Positions 39,066 to 46,921 of a stretch of DNA of 64,000 nucleotides are shown here, piece after piece. Made by a program: the position numbers and the translations under genes. The notes beneath the pieces were generated by a model, which saw only the letters and a program-made list of their open reading frames with translations, had not been told where the DNA came from and made no database searches. Where the stretch lies: positions 1-64,000 of the forward strand of contig NZ_FLYE01000001.1 in assembly GCF_900093605.1 (NCBI RefSeq), read 5' to 3'. Numbering within the stretch: position 1 is the first letter of the stretch; each line of letters begins with the position of its first letter. This DNA comes from Candidatus Terasakiella magnetica. Lineage in GTDB: Bacteria; Pseudomonadota; Alphaproteobacteria; Rhodospirillales; Terasakiellaceae.

Positions 39066-39082
39066 AAGGATTCTTATTTACT

Positions 39083-39116
39083 TTACCTATAGGTCACTTT
39101 GATCTATTATAGGTAA
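39083..39116. promoter_or_regulatory. Candidate MerR-family operator upstream of the SCP2 gene
   Basis: TTACCTATAGGTCA (39083-39096, core ACCTATAGGT) matches the perfect palindrome before the thiolase gene in 13 of 14 positions counted on one strand or nearly so. A half-site, TATAGGTAA, lies 15-20 bases downstream. TTTACC (39082-39087) and TATTAT (39105-39110) are a plausible promoter pair with a 17-bp spacer. The giant gene ends just 17 bp before the site, so this is a new transcription unit. Confidence 0.6.
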
Positions 39117-39139
39117 TAAGTGATATAGGAGGCTTCAAA

Positions 39140-39439
39140 ATGTCCATTGAACAAGTTGAAGAACGTATGTCTGAAATGCTCGATGATTTAGAGAGCTTGA
39201 ATGCGACGGTGAAATTCGTCTGCAAGAATGACGGGGTGATTTTTCTGGATGCTACAGAAACACCTGCCGTGCTCAGTCATGAAGATGATATGGCTGATTG
39301 TACCATTAAGATCACAACACAAAACCTTGAAAAACTGCTGGCTGGCAAGCTGGACCCCATGTTGGCCTACACCATGGGCAAATTAAAAGTGAAAGGTTCC
39401 ATGGGGATTGCCATGAAGCTGACAGGCCTGTTGCATTAA
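39140..39439 (+). CDS. SCP2 sterol-transfer family protein
   Basis: A 99-residue single-domain SCP2 protein. Family members bind lipids or acyl-CoA in a hydrophobic tunnel. The features seen are an amphipathic N-terminal helix, a beta sheet with VIFLDATETPAV, a DCTIKITTQNLEKLLAG segment and a KLKVKGSMGIAMKLTGLL C-terminal part, all typical of the fold. It has no signal peptide. A strong GGAGG site precedes the ATG, and the acyl-CoA ligase follows 29 bp downstream, so the two are probably co-transcribed. The likely role is holding or delivering fatty acid or acyl-CoA substrates to the beta-oxidation enzymes. That role is inferred from context, since bacterial SCP2 proteins are poorly characterised. 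Confidence 0.85.
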   Translation: MSIEQVEERMSEMLDDLESLNATVKFVCKNDGVIFLDATETPAVLSHEDDMADCTIKITTQNLEKLLAGKLDPMLAYTMGKLKVKGSMGIAMKLTGLLH

Positions 39440-39468
39440 CCAGCACAGGGTAAGGAGGAGGCAAGCTG

Positions 39469-41085
39469 ATGACTAAAAGCGTTATTGATTATTTTGATCA
39501 AGCCGTGGAACGTTTTGCGGACCGCCCCTGTGTTGATTTCCTCGATAAGAAATATACTTATGGCGAAATTGCTGAACTGGTTGATCGTGCCGCAAAAGGC
39601 TTTCAACAACTCGGTGTGAAAAAAGGCAGTAAGGTCGGCATATGCTTGCCCAACACCCCTTATTTTGTGGTCTGTTATTACGCCATTTTAAAAGTGGGTG
39701 GCACGGTTGTTAATTACAACCCGCTGTATGTAGAACGTGAACTGGCCTATCAGATTGAAGATTCCCAAACAGAGATTATGATCACGCTTGATCTCAAACA
39801 AATATTTCCCAAAGTCGAAAAATGCCTAGAGACAACCTGCTTACAACGCATCATCGTATGTTCTATGTCTGAGGTGTTGCCTTCTGTTAAAAGTGTTTTG
39901 TTTAATGTTCTCAAACGCTCTGAACTTGTGGATTTTAATCGCGATCCGGCTCATTTATCCTTCACGCGACTGGCAAATACCGATGGGGCCTATAATGCGG
40001 TTAAGACCCTTGATGAGGATTTGGCGGTCTTGCAATATACTGGCGGCACCACGGGGCGGCCTAAAGGGGCCATGTTGACCCATGCCAATATTGCAGCCAA
40101 TACCCATCAGGTACGTCACGCCATGCCCCCCATTGTTGAGGGGGAAGAATGTATGTTGGGTGTCTTGCCCTTTTTTCATGTTTTTGCCATGACGGTGGTG
40201 ATGAATTTAGGGATATCCATTGGGGCAGAGCTTGTCTTATTGCCGCGTTTTGAATTGCAGCAGCTTTTAAAAACACTTTCTAAAAAGCAGGCAACCTTAG
40301 TCCCCGGTGTGCCAACCATCTATACGGCGATTAATGGGGCGTCGGATTTGGCAAAATATGATTTATCCTCCATCAAATTCTGTATCTCAGGCGGTGCGCC
40401 GCTGCCTGTTGAGGTAAAAAGCGATTTTGAAAGGCTGACAGGGTGCACAGTTGTGGAAGGCTATGGTTTGACCGAGGCCTCACCTGTCGCAACGGTAAAC
40501 CCGCCCACAGGGGAGATTAAGGCAGGCTCAATCGGCTTGCCTTTGATCGATACAAAGGTTTCCATTCGCAATCCTGATAATCCGAAGATTGAAATGGCCC
40601 AAGGCGAGAAAGGTGAAATTGTTATTGAAGGTTCGCAAGTCATGGCAGGATATTGGCAGCGTCCAGAAGCCACAGAAAACACCGTGATTGACGGGCGGCT
40701 TCATACGGGCGATATCGGCTATATGGATGAAGAGGGCTATATCTTTATTGTAGATCGTATCAAAGATTTGATCCTCTGTTCGGGCTACAACGTGTATCCG
40801 CGCGAGATTGAAGAGGCGATTTATCTTCATGAAAGGGTGGCGGAATGTATCGTCATTGGTATTGAGGATGAGCACCGTGGACAGGCCCCAAAAGCTTTTG
40901 TAAAGCTGGTGGAAGGCGAGGAAGGTTTAACGGCTGACGAGCTGAAGGCATTTTTAAAAGATAAACTCTCGCGCATTGAAATGCCTAAAGAAATAGAAAT
41001 GCGCGATGAGTTGCCCAAAACCATGGTGGGGAAATTATCCAAGAAGGAATTGGTTGAAGAAGAACGGGCTAAAAAGACCGCTTAA
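39469..41085 (+). CDS. Long-chain acyl-CoA ligase (AMP-binding family)
   Basis: A 538-residue member of the ANL superfamily, which activates fatty acids with ATP and CoA. The P-loop motif YTGGTTGRPKGAM starts near residue 190, GYGLTEASP is near 331, and DRIKDLILCSGYNVYPREIE marks the hinge. The C-terminal catalytic lysine is K522 (VGKLSKKEL). Length and layout fit FadD-like medium- or long-chain ligases, but chain length cannot be read from sequence. The start ATG follows AGGAGG. The product feeds the acyl-CoA dehydrogenase encoded downstream, and the upstream operator suggests shared MerR control. Confidence 0.93.
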   Translation: MTKSVIDYFDQAVERFADRPCVDFLDKKYTYGEIAELVDRAAKGFQQLGVKKGSKVGICLPNTPYFVVCYYAILKVGGTVVNYNPLYVERELAYQIEDSQTEIMITLDLKQIFPKVEKCLETTCLQRIIVCSMSEVLPSVKSVLFNVLKRSELVDFNRDPAHLSFTRLANTDGAYNAVKTLDEDLAVLQYTGGTTGRPKGAMLTHANIAANTHQVRHAMPPIVEGEECMLGVLPFFHVFAMTVVMNLGISIGAELVLLPRFELQQLLKTLSKKQATLVPGVPTIYTAINGASDLAKYDLSSIKFCISGGAPLPVEVKSDFERLTGCTVVEGYGLTEASPVATVNPPTGEIKAGSIGLPLIDTKVSIRNPDNPKIEMAQGEKGEIVIEGSQVMAGYWQRPEATENTVIDGRLHTGDIGYMDEEGYIFIVDRIKDLILCSGYNVYPREIEEAIYLHERVAECIVIGIEDEHRGQAPKAFVKLVEGEEGLTADELKAFLKDKLSRIEMPKEIEMRDELPKTMVGKLSKKELVEEERAKKTA

Positions 41086-41117
41086 CACATAGGGCTATAT
41101 ATTTTTTAACTTGCAAG

Positions 41118-41131
41118 TAACGTATAGGTAA
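41118..41131. promoter_or_regulatory. Candidate MerR-family operator at the merR promoter
   Basis: TAACGTATAGGTAA shares its right half exactly with the thiolase-promoter palindrome and deviates in the left half. TTGCAA (41111-41116) and TAACTT (41134-41139) bracket it as a possible promoter with a 17-bp spacer, so the site would lie between -35 and -10, the usual position for a MerR-family operator. This suggests autoregulation. Confidence 0.5.
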
Positions 41132-41172
41132 GGTAACTTACTAATTATAACAAATGAAAGAGAAGATGCATT

Positions 41173-41565
41173 GTGGCACAGGAATTTTACACCGTACCGG
41201 AACTGGCAAAAGAGTTAGGCGTCACGCCGCGCGCCATTCGCTTTTATGAAACGAAGGAGCTCCTGGCCCCGCAACGTGCTGGAAATACGCGTGTTTATAC
41301 GAAAAAAGACCGTGCCCGCCTGATCTTGATTTTACGTGGAAAAAAGCTGGGTTTTTCTTTGGCTGAGATACGTGAGTTTCTTGACCTTTACGAAACAAAG
41401 GTCGATCAGGTTGATCAAATCCAGATGTTAAGCGGCAAAGTGCGCCATCGCATAAATGACCTTGAAGAACAGAAAGTTGAACTTGAATCTGTTTTGGTTG
41501 AATTAAAAGAAATTGAAAAACAATGCCAAGATACCCTTATTGAAAAAAGCGTTGAGGTTAAGTAA
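41173..41565 (+). CDS. MerR-family transcriptional regulator of fatty-acid degradation
   Basis: A 130-residue MerR protein. Residues 5-70 form the winged helix-turn-helix (FYTVPELAKELGVTPRAIRF, then the YTKKDRARLILILRG wing and helix). Residues 80-125 form the dimerising coiled coil. There is a single cysteine and no metal-binding cluster, so a metal sensor is unlikely. The gene sits between two groups of beta-oxidation genes, and similar MerR proteins in Proteobacteria (LiuR type) control acyl-CoA pathways, so an acyl-CoA effector is a reasonable guess. The GTG start is chosen because it is preceded by AGAGAAG at good spacing. Confidence 0.88.
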   Translation: MAQEFYTVPELAKELGVTPRAIRFYETKELLAPQRAGNTRVYTKKDRARLILILRGKKLGFSLAEIREFLDLYETKVDQVDQIQMLSGKVRHRINDLEEQKVELESVLVELKEIEKQCQDTLIEKSVEVK

Positions 41566-41632
41566 AGAGCCAGAGTTAATAAAATGAAATAACAAGCCGC
41601 ACCAAGTGGTCCGTATTCATCTAACTGGTTGA

Positions 41633-41646
41633 TTACCTATAGGTAA
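41633..41646. promoter_or_regulatory. Perfect 14-bp palindrome upstream of the thiolase gene
   Basis: TTACCTATAGGTAA is a perfect dyad ending 22 bp before the thiolase ATG. The short distance means the site overlaps any -10 region (TATAGG). Related sites precede the merR gene and the SCP2 gene, so it is probably the MerR-family operator, and binding here may repress. Confidence 0.65.
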
Positions 41647-41668
41647 GTTAAAGGACGGAGGCAGTATT

Positions 41669-42793
41669 ATGAAAAGCGTCGTTATTGCGGGATATTCTCG
41701 CTCCCCCTTTCATTTCGCTAATAAAGGGGCCTTGGCAAAGGTCAGGCCTGATGATTTAGCCGCCTTCGTTGTTCGTGACCTGATTTCCAAAACAGGCGTC
41801 AATCCTGATGATATTGAAGATTTGATCTGCGGATGTTCTTTTCCTGAAGGTGAGCAAGGCTTTAACCTTGCGCGCATCATGGTGTTTTTAAGTGGCCTAC
41901 CAAGCACTGTTGGCGGGGTGACGGTCAACCGTTTTTGCGGCTCAAGCATGCAAGCGGTCCATCAGGCTGCAGGTGCTATTGCCATGGGGGCGGGGGAGGC
42001 TTTCATTTGCGCAGGTGTTGAAAGTATGACACGTGTGCCGATCATGGGCTTTAACCCACTGCCAAATCCAACCCTTTATCACGATAACGCCAATGCTTTT
42101 ATGGGCATGGGCGAGACAGCAGAAGTTGTGGCGCAGCAATATGATATTTCGCGCGACGCTCAAGAAAAGTTCGCCGTGGCTTCTCATGAAAAAGCGGCAA
42201 AAGCACAAGCTGAGGGGCGCTTTGATGATGAAATAGTCCCCATTAACGGTGTAGAGCGTGATGGCTGTATTCGTGAAGGCACCACACAGGATGATTTATC
42301 CGGGCTTAACCCTGCCTTTGATAAAGACGGCTCTGTAACCGCAGGCACCAGTTCCCCGCTCACCGATGGGGCGGCGGCAGTGTTGGTCTGTAGTGAAGAT
42401 TATGCCAAGGCCCATAATATTGAGGCTTTAGCGCGCATTAAATCTGTTGCGATTTCAGGCTGTGCTCCCGAGGTGATGGGCATGGGGCCTGTGGGCTCAA
42501 CCCGCAAAGCCTTGGCGCGTGCGGGGCTTTCACTGGAAGATCTGGATGTGGTTGAGCTTAATGAAGCTTTTTCCTCCCAATCACTGGCTTGCATAAATGA
42601 GCTGGGGCTTGATCCGGCAAAGATCAACCTTGATGGCGGGGCTTTGGCCCTTGGTCACCCCCTTGGGGCAACAGGGGCGCGCATCGTTGGTAAAGTGGCC
42701 TCCGTGTTAAAACGCGAAGGCGCAAAATACGGTTTAGCTACACAATGTATCGGCGGGGGTCAGGGGATCGCAACTATTGTGGAGGCGATCTGA
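41669..42793 (+). CDS. fadA: Acetyl-CoA acyltransferase (3-ketoacyl-CoA thiolase)
   Basis: A 374-residue thiolase that releases acetyl-CoA in the last step of beta-oxidation. The catalytic residues are visible: nucleophile C90 in FCGSSMQA, H330 in the HPLGATGAR motif and C360 in CIGGGQG. NEAFSSQ is also present. It is slightly short for the family but complete. A GGAGG site precedes the ATG. Its TGA overlaps the next gene's ATG (TGATG), which indicates tight translational coupling with the FadN-type enzyme. Confidence 0.92.
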   Translation: MKSVVIAGYSRSPFHFANKGALAKVRPDDLAAFVVRDLISKTGVNPDDIEDLICGCSFPEGEQGFNLARIMVFLSGLPSTVGGVTVNRFCGSSMQAVHQAAGAIAMGAGEAFICAGVESMTRVPIMGFNPLPNPTLYHDNANAFMGMGETAEVVAQQYDISRDAQEKFAVASHEKAAKAQAEGRFDDEIVPINGVERDGCIREGTTQDDLSGLNPAFDKDGSVTAGTSSPLTDGAAAVLVCSEDYAKAHNIEALARIKSVAISGCAPEVMGMGPVGSTRKALARAGLSLEDLDVVELNEAFSSQSLACINELGLDPAKINLDGGALALGHPLGATGARIVGKVASVLKREGAKYGLATQCIGGGQGIATIVEAI

Positions 42794-45120
42794 TGGGGAT
42801 GATTAATAAAATATGTGTCATTGGCGCAGGCGTAATGGGCGCAGGTATTGCGGCCCATGGGGCAAATGCCGGACATGAGGTCTTGCTGCTTGATATCGTT
42901 CCAGACGGGGCAGATAATCGAAATGTTATTGCACAAGGTGCGGTTAAAAAACTGCTTAAATCCAATCCCGCTGCCTTGAGCCATAAACGCAATGCAAAAC
43001 GCATCACAACAGGCAATATCGAAGATCACCTTGATCAAGTGTCTGAATGTGACTGGATTATTGAGGCGGTGATTGAACGCCTTGATATCAAACAGGATTT
43101 ATATAAAAAGCTTGAGGCTGTGCGCAAAAAAGGTGCGATTGTATCTTCCAATACCTCCACCATTCCACTGGATAATCTTGTTGCAGGTATGTCGGATGAT
43201 TTTGCGCAGCATTTTTGCATCACCCACTTTTTTAACCCACCGCGCTATATGCGTTTGTTGGAAGTTGTAAAAGGCGAAAAGACTAATCAAGACGTTATTA
43301 ATAGGGTGAGTGAGTTTGCAGACCACAAACTTGGAAAATCCATCGTTCACTGTAAAGACCGCCCCGGTTTTATCGCCAACCGTTTAGGGGTGTATTGGAT
43401 TTATATCTCCGTTCTGGAAGCCATGGGTCAAGGGCTTTCTGTTGAAGAGGCTGACGCCATTATTGGCAAGCCTTGTGGTATTCCTAAAACAGGTGTGTTT
43501 GGGCTGATGGACCTTGTGGGGCTTGACCTTATGCCTCATGTGATTGAGTCCATGGTGAACTTACTGCCCAGTGATGACCCGTTTGTTAAAGCCAAGCGTG
43601 AGTTGCCCCTGATTGAAAAAATGATTGCTAATGGCTATACTGGGCGCAAAGGTAAAGGGGGCTTTTATCGCTTAAACCGTGAGGGTGGGCAGAAGGTTAA
43701 AGAGGGGATTGATCTGTCTACAGGTGAATATCGCCCCACCATTAAATCAAGCCTATTAAGCGGGCGCACAAAAGTAAAAGACCTGCAAAAACTCGTCACG
43801 CATGAAGATAAAGGCGGCACATATGCATGGCGGGTTTTGGCCCACACGCTTTCTTATGCCGCCATGTTGGTGGGTGAAGCCGCAGATGATATTGCCTCAA
43901 TTGATGAAGCCATGCGCCTTGGCTATAACTGGAAGTTTGGCCCGTTTGAGCTGATTGATAAGCTTGGCACAGACTGGTTTGCAGATAAGCTGGTTGAAGA
44001 GGGTTTTGAGCTCCCTGCTATTTTAGAAACAGCGCGGGGCAAGACGTTTTATCGCATTGAAGAGGGGAAACTCCAGTACCTCACCGCACAAGGGGGCTAT
44101 ACCGATTTAATACGCCCTGATGGCGTGATCATGCTGTCTGATATCAAGCTGAAATCAGAACCTATCTTGAAAAATGGGTCAGCTTCGCTCTGGGATATTG
44201 GGGACGGGGTGGTCTGTTTTGAATTTACCTCAAAAATGAATGCTCTGGATCCTGATACATTAACTTTATTGGGCAAAACCATTCGCGTGGTGAAGAAAAA
44301 ATATAAAGCCTTGGTGATTTATAACGAGGGGACGAATTTCTCTGTTGGGGCAAATTTGGGTCTCGCCCTTTTTGCAGCAAATATTGCAGCATGGGGCGAG
44401 ATTGAAAATATGGTGGAAACCGGACAGGATATCTATATGGCGCTGAAATATGCCCCATTCCCTGTAGTCTCTGCCCCAAGTGGTATGGCTTTGGGCGGGG
44501 GCTGTGAAATCCTGCTTCATAGTGATGCGGTTCAGGCTCATGTGGAAACATATACGGGCCTTGTTGAGGTGGGCGTTGGATTGGTGCCCGGATGGGGTGG
44601 CACAAAAGAAATGCTGCGCCGTTGGTCTATAAACCCCAAACATCCCCGCGGCATCATGCCCGGTGCAGCCAAGGCTTTTGAACTGATTTCCACCGCCAAT
44701 GTGGCGAAATCAGCAGAAGAGGCCAAATCAAACCTGATTATGGGAAAAGAGGACGGCATTACCATGAACCGTTACCGTCTGCTCGCTGATGCCAAAGCCA
44801 AAGCCTTAGAGCTGGTTGAGGATTATGAAGCGCCTGAAAAACCTGTCTTTAGCCTTGCAGGTGAAAGTGGTCGTGTGGCCTTTGCTATGGCAGTGGGCGG
44901 TTTTGTGCGCCAAGGAAAGGCCACCAAGCATGACGCGGTGGTGGCCCAAGCCGTAGGTGACATTCTGACAGGTGGTGAAGAAGGCGACCCAACCGTTGAA
45001 ATGTCCGAGCAGGATATCCTCGATCTGGAGCGTGAAAATTTCATGAAAATGGTGCGCCATCCAGACACATTGGATCGTGTTGAACATATGCTGCTAACCG
45101 GCAAACCGTTGAGGAACTAA
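42793..45120 (+). CDS. fadN: 3-hydroxyacyl-CoA dehydrogenase/enoyl-CoA hydratase, FadN type
   Basis: A 775-residue bifunctional enzyme. The N-terminal NAD-binding Rossmann motif GAGVMGAGIAAHGANAGHEV starts near residue 9, and hydroxyacyl-CoA dehydrogenase segments follow (HFFNPPRYMRLLEVV, KDRPGFIANRLG). The enoyl-CoA hydratase domain is C-terminal, with SGMALGGGCEILLHSD and a GLVPGWGGTKEM segment. This order (dehydrogenase first) is the FadN order, reversed relative to E. coli FadB. The start at 42793 is chosen because GGAGG lies eight bases before it and the ATG overlaps the thiolase stop. A longer frame exists upstream but lies inside the thiolase gene. Confidence 0.93.
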   Translation: MGMINKICVIGAGVMGAGIAAHGANAGHEVLLLDIVPDGADNRNVIAQGAVKKLLKSNPAALSHKRNAKRITTGNIEDHLDQVSECDWIIEAVIERLDIKQDLYKKLEAVRKKGAIVSSNTSTIPLDNLVAGMSDDFAQHFCITHFFNPPRYMRLLEVVKGEKTNQDVINRVSEFADHKLGKSIVHCKDRPGFIANRLGVYWIYISVLEAMGQGLSVEEADAIIGKPCGIPKTGVFGLMDLVGLDLMPHVIESMVNLLPSDDPFVKAKRELPLIEKMIANGYTGRKGKGGFYRLNREGGQKVKEGIDLSTGEYRPTIKSSLLSGRTKVKDLQKLVTHEDKGGTYAWRVLAHTLSYAAMLVGEAADDIASIDEAMRLGYNWKFGPFELIDKLGTDWFADKLVEEGFELPAILETARGKTFYRIEEGKLQYLTAQGGYTDLIRPDGVIMLSDIKLKSEPILKNGSASLWDIGDGVVCFEFTSKMNALDPDTLTLLGKTIRVVKKKYKALVIYNEGTNFSVGANLGLALFAANIAAWGEIENMVETGQDIYMALKYAPFPVVSAPSGMALGGGCEILLHSDAVQAHVETYTGLVEVGVGLVPGWGGTKEMLRRWSINPKHPRGIMPGAAKAFELISTANVAKSAEEAKSNLIMGKEDGITMNRYRLLADAKAKALELVEDYEAPEKPVFSLAGESGRVAFAMAVGGFVRQGKATKHDAVVAQAVGDILTGGEEGDPTVEMSEQDILDLERENFMKMVRHPDTLDRVEHMLLTGKPLRN

Positions 45121-45124
45121 GAAA

Positions 45125-46909
45125 ATGGCAACATATAAAGCACCCATTCGCGACATGATGTTCGTCCTTTATGAAGTGATGAACGCCGATAAGCTGCCAG
45201 AGATGGAAAGCTTTGAAGAAGCAACGCGTGACCTTGTTGAACCGATTTTAGAAGAAGCGGGCAAAATTGCCGAGGAAGTCCTTTTTCCCCTTAATCGCAG
45301 TGGTGATGAAGAAGGCTGCATCTGGAGTGATGGTAAGGTCAGCACGCCAACAGGATTTAAAGAAGCCTATAAAACTTTTTGTGAAGGCGGATGGACCGGA
45401 TTGGCCTGTGATCCAGCCTATGGCGGCATGGGGATGCCTAAGGCCATTGATAGTATGATTGCAGAAATGATCTGTTCGTCAAACCTGTCTTTTGGCATGT
45501 ACCCGGGTTTATCGCACGGGGCCTATCATTCGCTCCATACCTTTGGCAGCGATGACATGAAAGATATGTATCTGCCCAAGCTTGTGGATGGCAGCTGGTC
45601 TGGCACCATGTGTTTGACGGAACCCCATTGCGGCACGGACCTTGGCCTTTGTCGCACAAAAGCGGAGCCGCAAAGTGATGGTTCATACGGCGTGACAGGG
45701 ACAAAAATCTTCATCTCTGCAGGTGAGCATGACATGACTGAGAATATCATTCATCTGGTCTTGGCGCGCACACCCGATGCACCAGAAGGCATTAAAGGCA
45801 TAAGTCTTTTTATCGTGCCGAAATTTATCCCTGATGATCAGGGGGATGCGGGCGAGGCCAATGGGGTAACTTGTGGCTCGATTGAACATAAGATGGGGAT
45901 CAAGGCCTCTTCAACCTGTGTGATGAATTTTGATGGCGCAAAAGGCTGGCTTGTAGGGGAGCTTAACAAGGGTATGCGCGGCATGTTCGCCATGATGAAT
46001 GCTGCGCGTCTTGCCGTGGGGATGCAAGGCCTTGGGCTGGCAGAAGCATCTTATCAAGGCGCCGTTGAGTACGCCAAGGAACGTTTGCAGGGGCGCTCTT
46101 TAAGTGGAGTGAAACATCCTGATAAACCCGCTGATCCGATCATTGTGCATCCAGATGTGCGCCGTATGTTGATGACACAGCGGGCTTATATTGAAGGCTG
46201 TCGCGCCATGGGGGCATGGGTGGCTGAAGAGCTGGATATCTCGCGCAGGCACGCAGATGACAAACGCCGTGAAGAGGCTGATGAGTTTGTTCAATTAATG
46301 ACACCCATTGTCAAAGCACTTTTTACCGACCTTGGCTTTGAATGTACCAATATCGGCATGCAGGTTTTTGGTGGTCATGGCTTTATTCGTGAACATGGCA
46401 TGGAACAATATGTGCGCGATTGTCGTATTGCCCAGATTTATGAAGGCACCAACGGCATTCAGGCCCTTGATCTGATTGGTCGAAAAATGCCCGCCAAGGC
46501 AGGGCGTAACCTGCGACGGTTTTTTCATCCCGTTCAGGACTATATTGAAAAATATGTCATGGATGAGGAAATGGGGGAATTTGTGCAACCCCTTGCCAAA
46601 GCCTTTGGGCGCTTGCAACAAGCCACAGGCCAGCTTGCACGCGTGGGGATGGGAAAACCTGAAGAGGCGGCTGCCGGGGCGACAGAATATCTACGTCTGT
46701 TTGGGCTGGTCGCACTGGCCTATATGTGGTGTCGTATGGTTGAGGCTTCAAAAGATAAGGCTGATGAGGATGAAAGTGGATTTTATGGGGCGAAAATTAC
46801 GACAGCGCGTTTTTACATGGAGAAACTTCTCCCTCAAACCAACAGTTTGTTTGCCTCCATCATGGCAGGTGGGGCATCCATGATGGAACTGGATGAAGAG
46901 CTTTTTTAA
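45125..46909 (+). CDS. Acyl-CoA dehydrogenase, C-terminal-extended type
   Basis: A 594-residue acyl-CoA dehydrogenase, longer than the classical four-domain enzyme (about 380 residues) by an N-terminal arm and a C-terminal helical domain. The flavin/substrate segment MCLTEPHCGTDLG, a VTGTKIFISAGEHD strand and the GGHGFIREHGMEQYVRDCRI motif are present, and the probable catalytic base is E440 (IYEGTNGIQALDL). It performs the first, FAD-dependent step of beta-oxidation and needs an electron-transfer flavoprotein encoded elsewhere. GAGGAA lies eight bases before the ATG, four bases after the FadN stop. It is equivalent in position to fadE of fadNAE operons. Confidence 0.92.
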   Translation: MATYKAPIRDMMFVLYEVMNADKLPEMESFEEATRDLVEPILEEAGKIAEEVLFPLNRSGDEEGCIWSDGKVSTPTGFKEAYKTFCEGGWTGLACDPAYGGMGMPKAIDSMIAEMICSSNLSFGMYPGLSHGAYHSLHTFGSDDMKDMYLPKLVDGSWSGTMCLTEPHCGTDLGLCRTKAEPQSDGSYGVTGTKIFISAGEHDMTENIIHLVLARTPDAPEGIKGISLFIVPKFIPDDQGDAGEANGVTCGSIEHKMGIKASSTCVMNFDGAKGWLVGELNKGMRGMFAMMNAARLAVGMQGLGLAEASYQGAVEYAKERLQGRSLSGVKHPDKPADPIIVHPDVRRMLMTQRAYIEGCRAMGAWVAEELDISRRHADDKRREEADEFVQLMTPIVKALFTDLGFECTNIGMQVFGGHGFIREHGMEQYVRDCRIAQIYEGTNGIQALDLIGRKMPAKAGRNLRRFFHPVQDYIEKYVMDEEMGEFVQPLAKAFGRLQQATGQLARVGMGKPEEAAAGATEYLRLFGLVALAYMWCRMVEASKDKADEDESGFYGAKITTARFYMEKLLPQTNSLFASIMAGGASMMELDEELF

Positions 46910-46921
46910 AAGGGGATGATT

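Noticed and set aside
16150-38700. Regular repeats that might be taken for a CRISPR array or satellite DNA
   Set aside because: The periodicity is in codons within one long reading frame and the units are protein repeats of about 50 and 139 residues.
42745-42792. Upstream extension of the FadN-type gene into the thiolase gene
   Set aside because: The extra 16 residues overlap the thiolase C-terminus, and the GGAGG-ATG at 42793 is the clear start.
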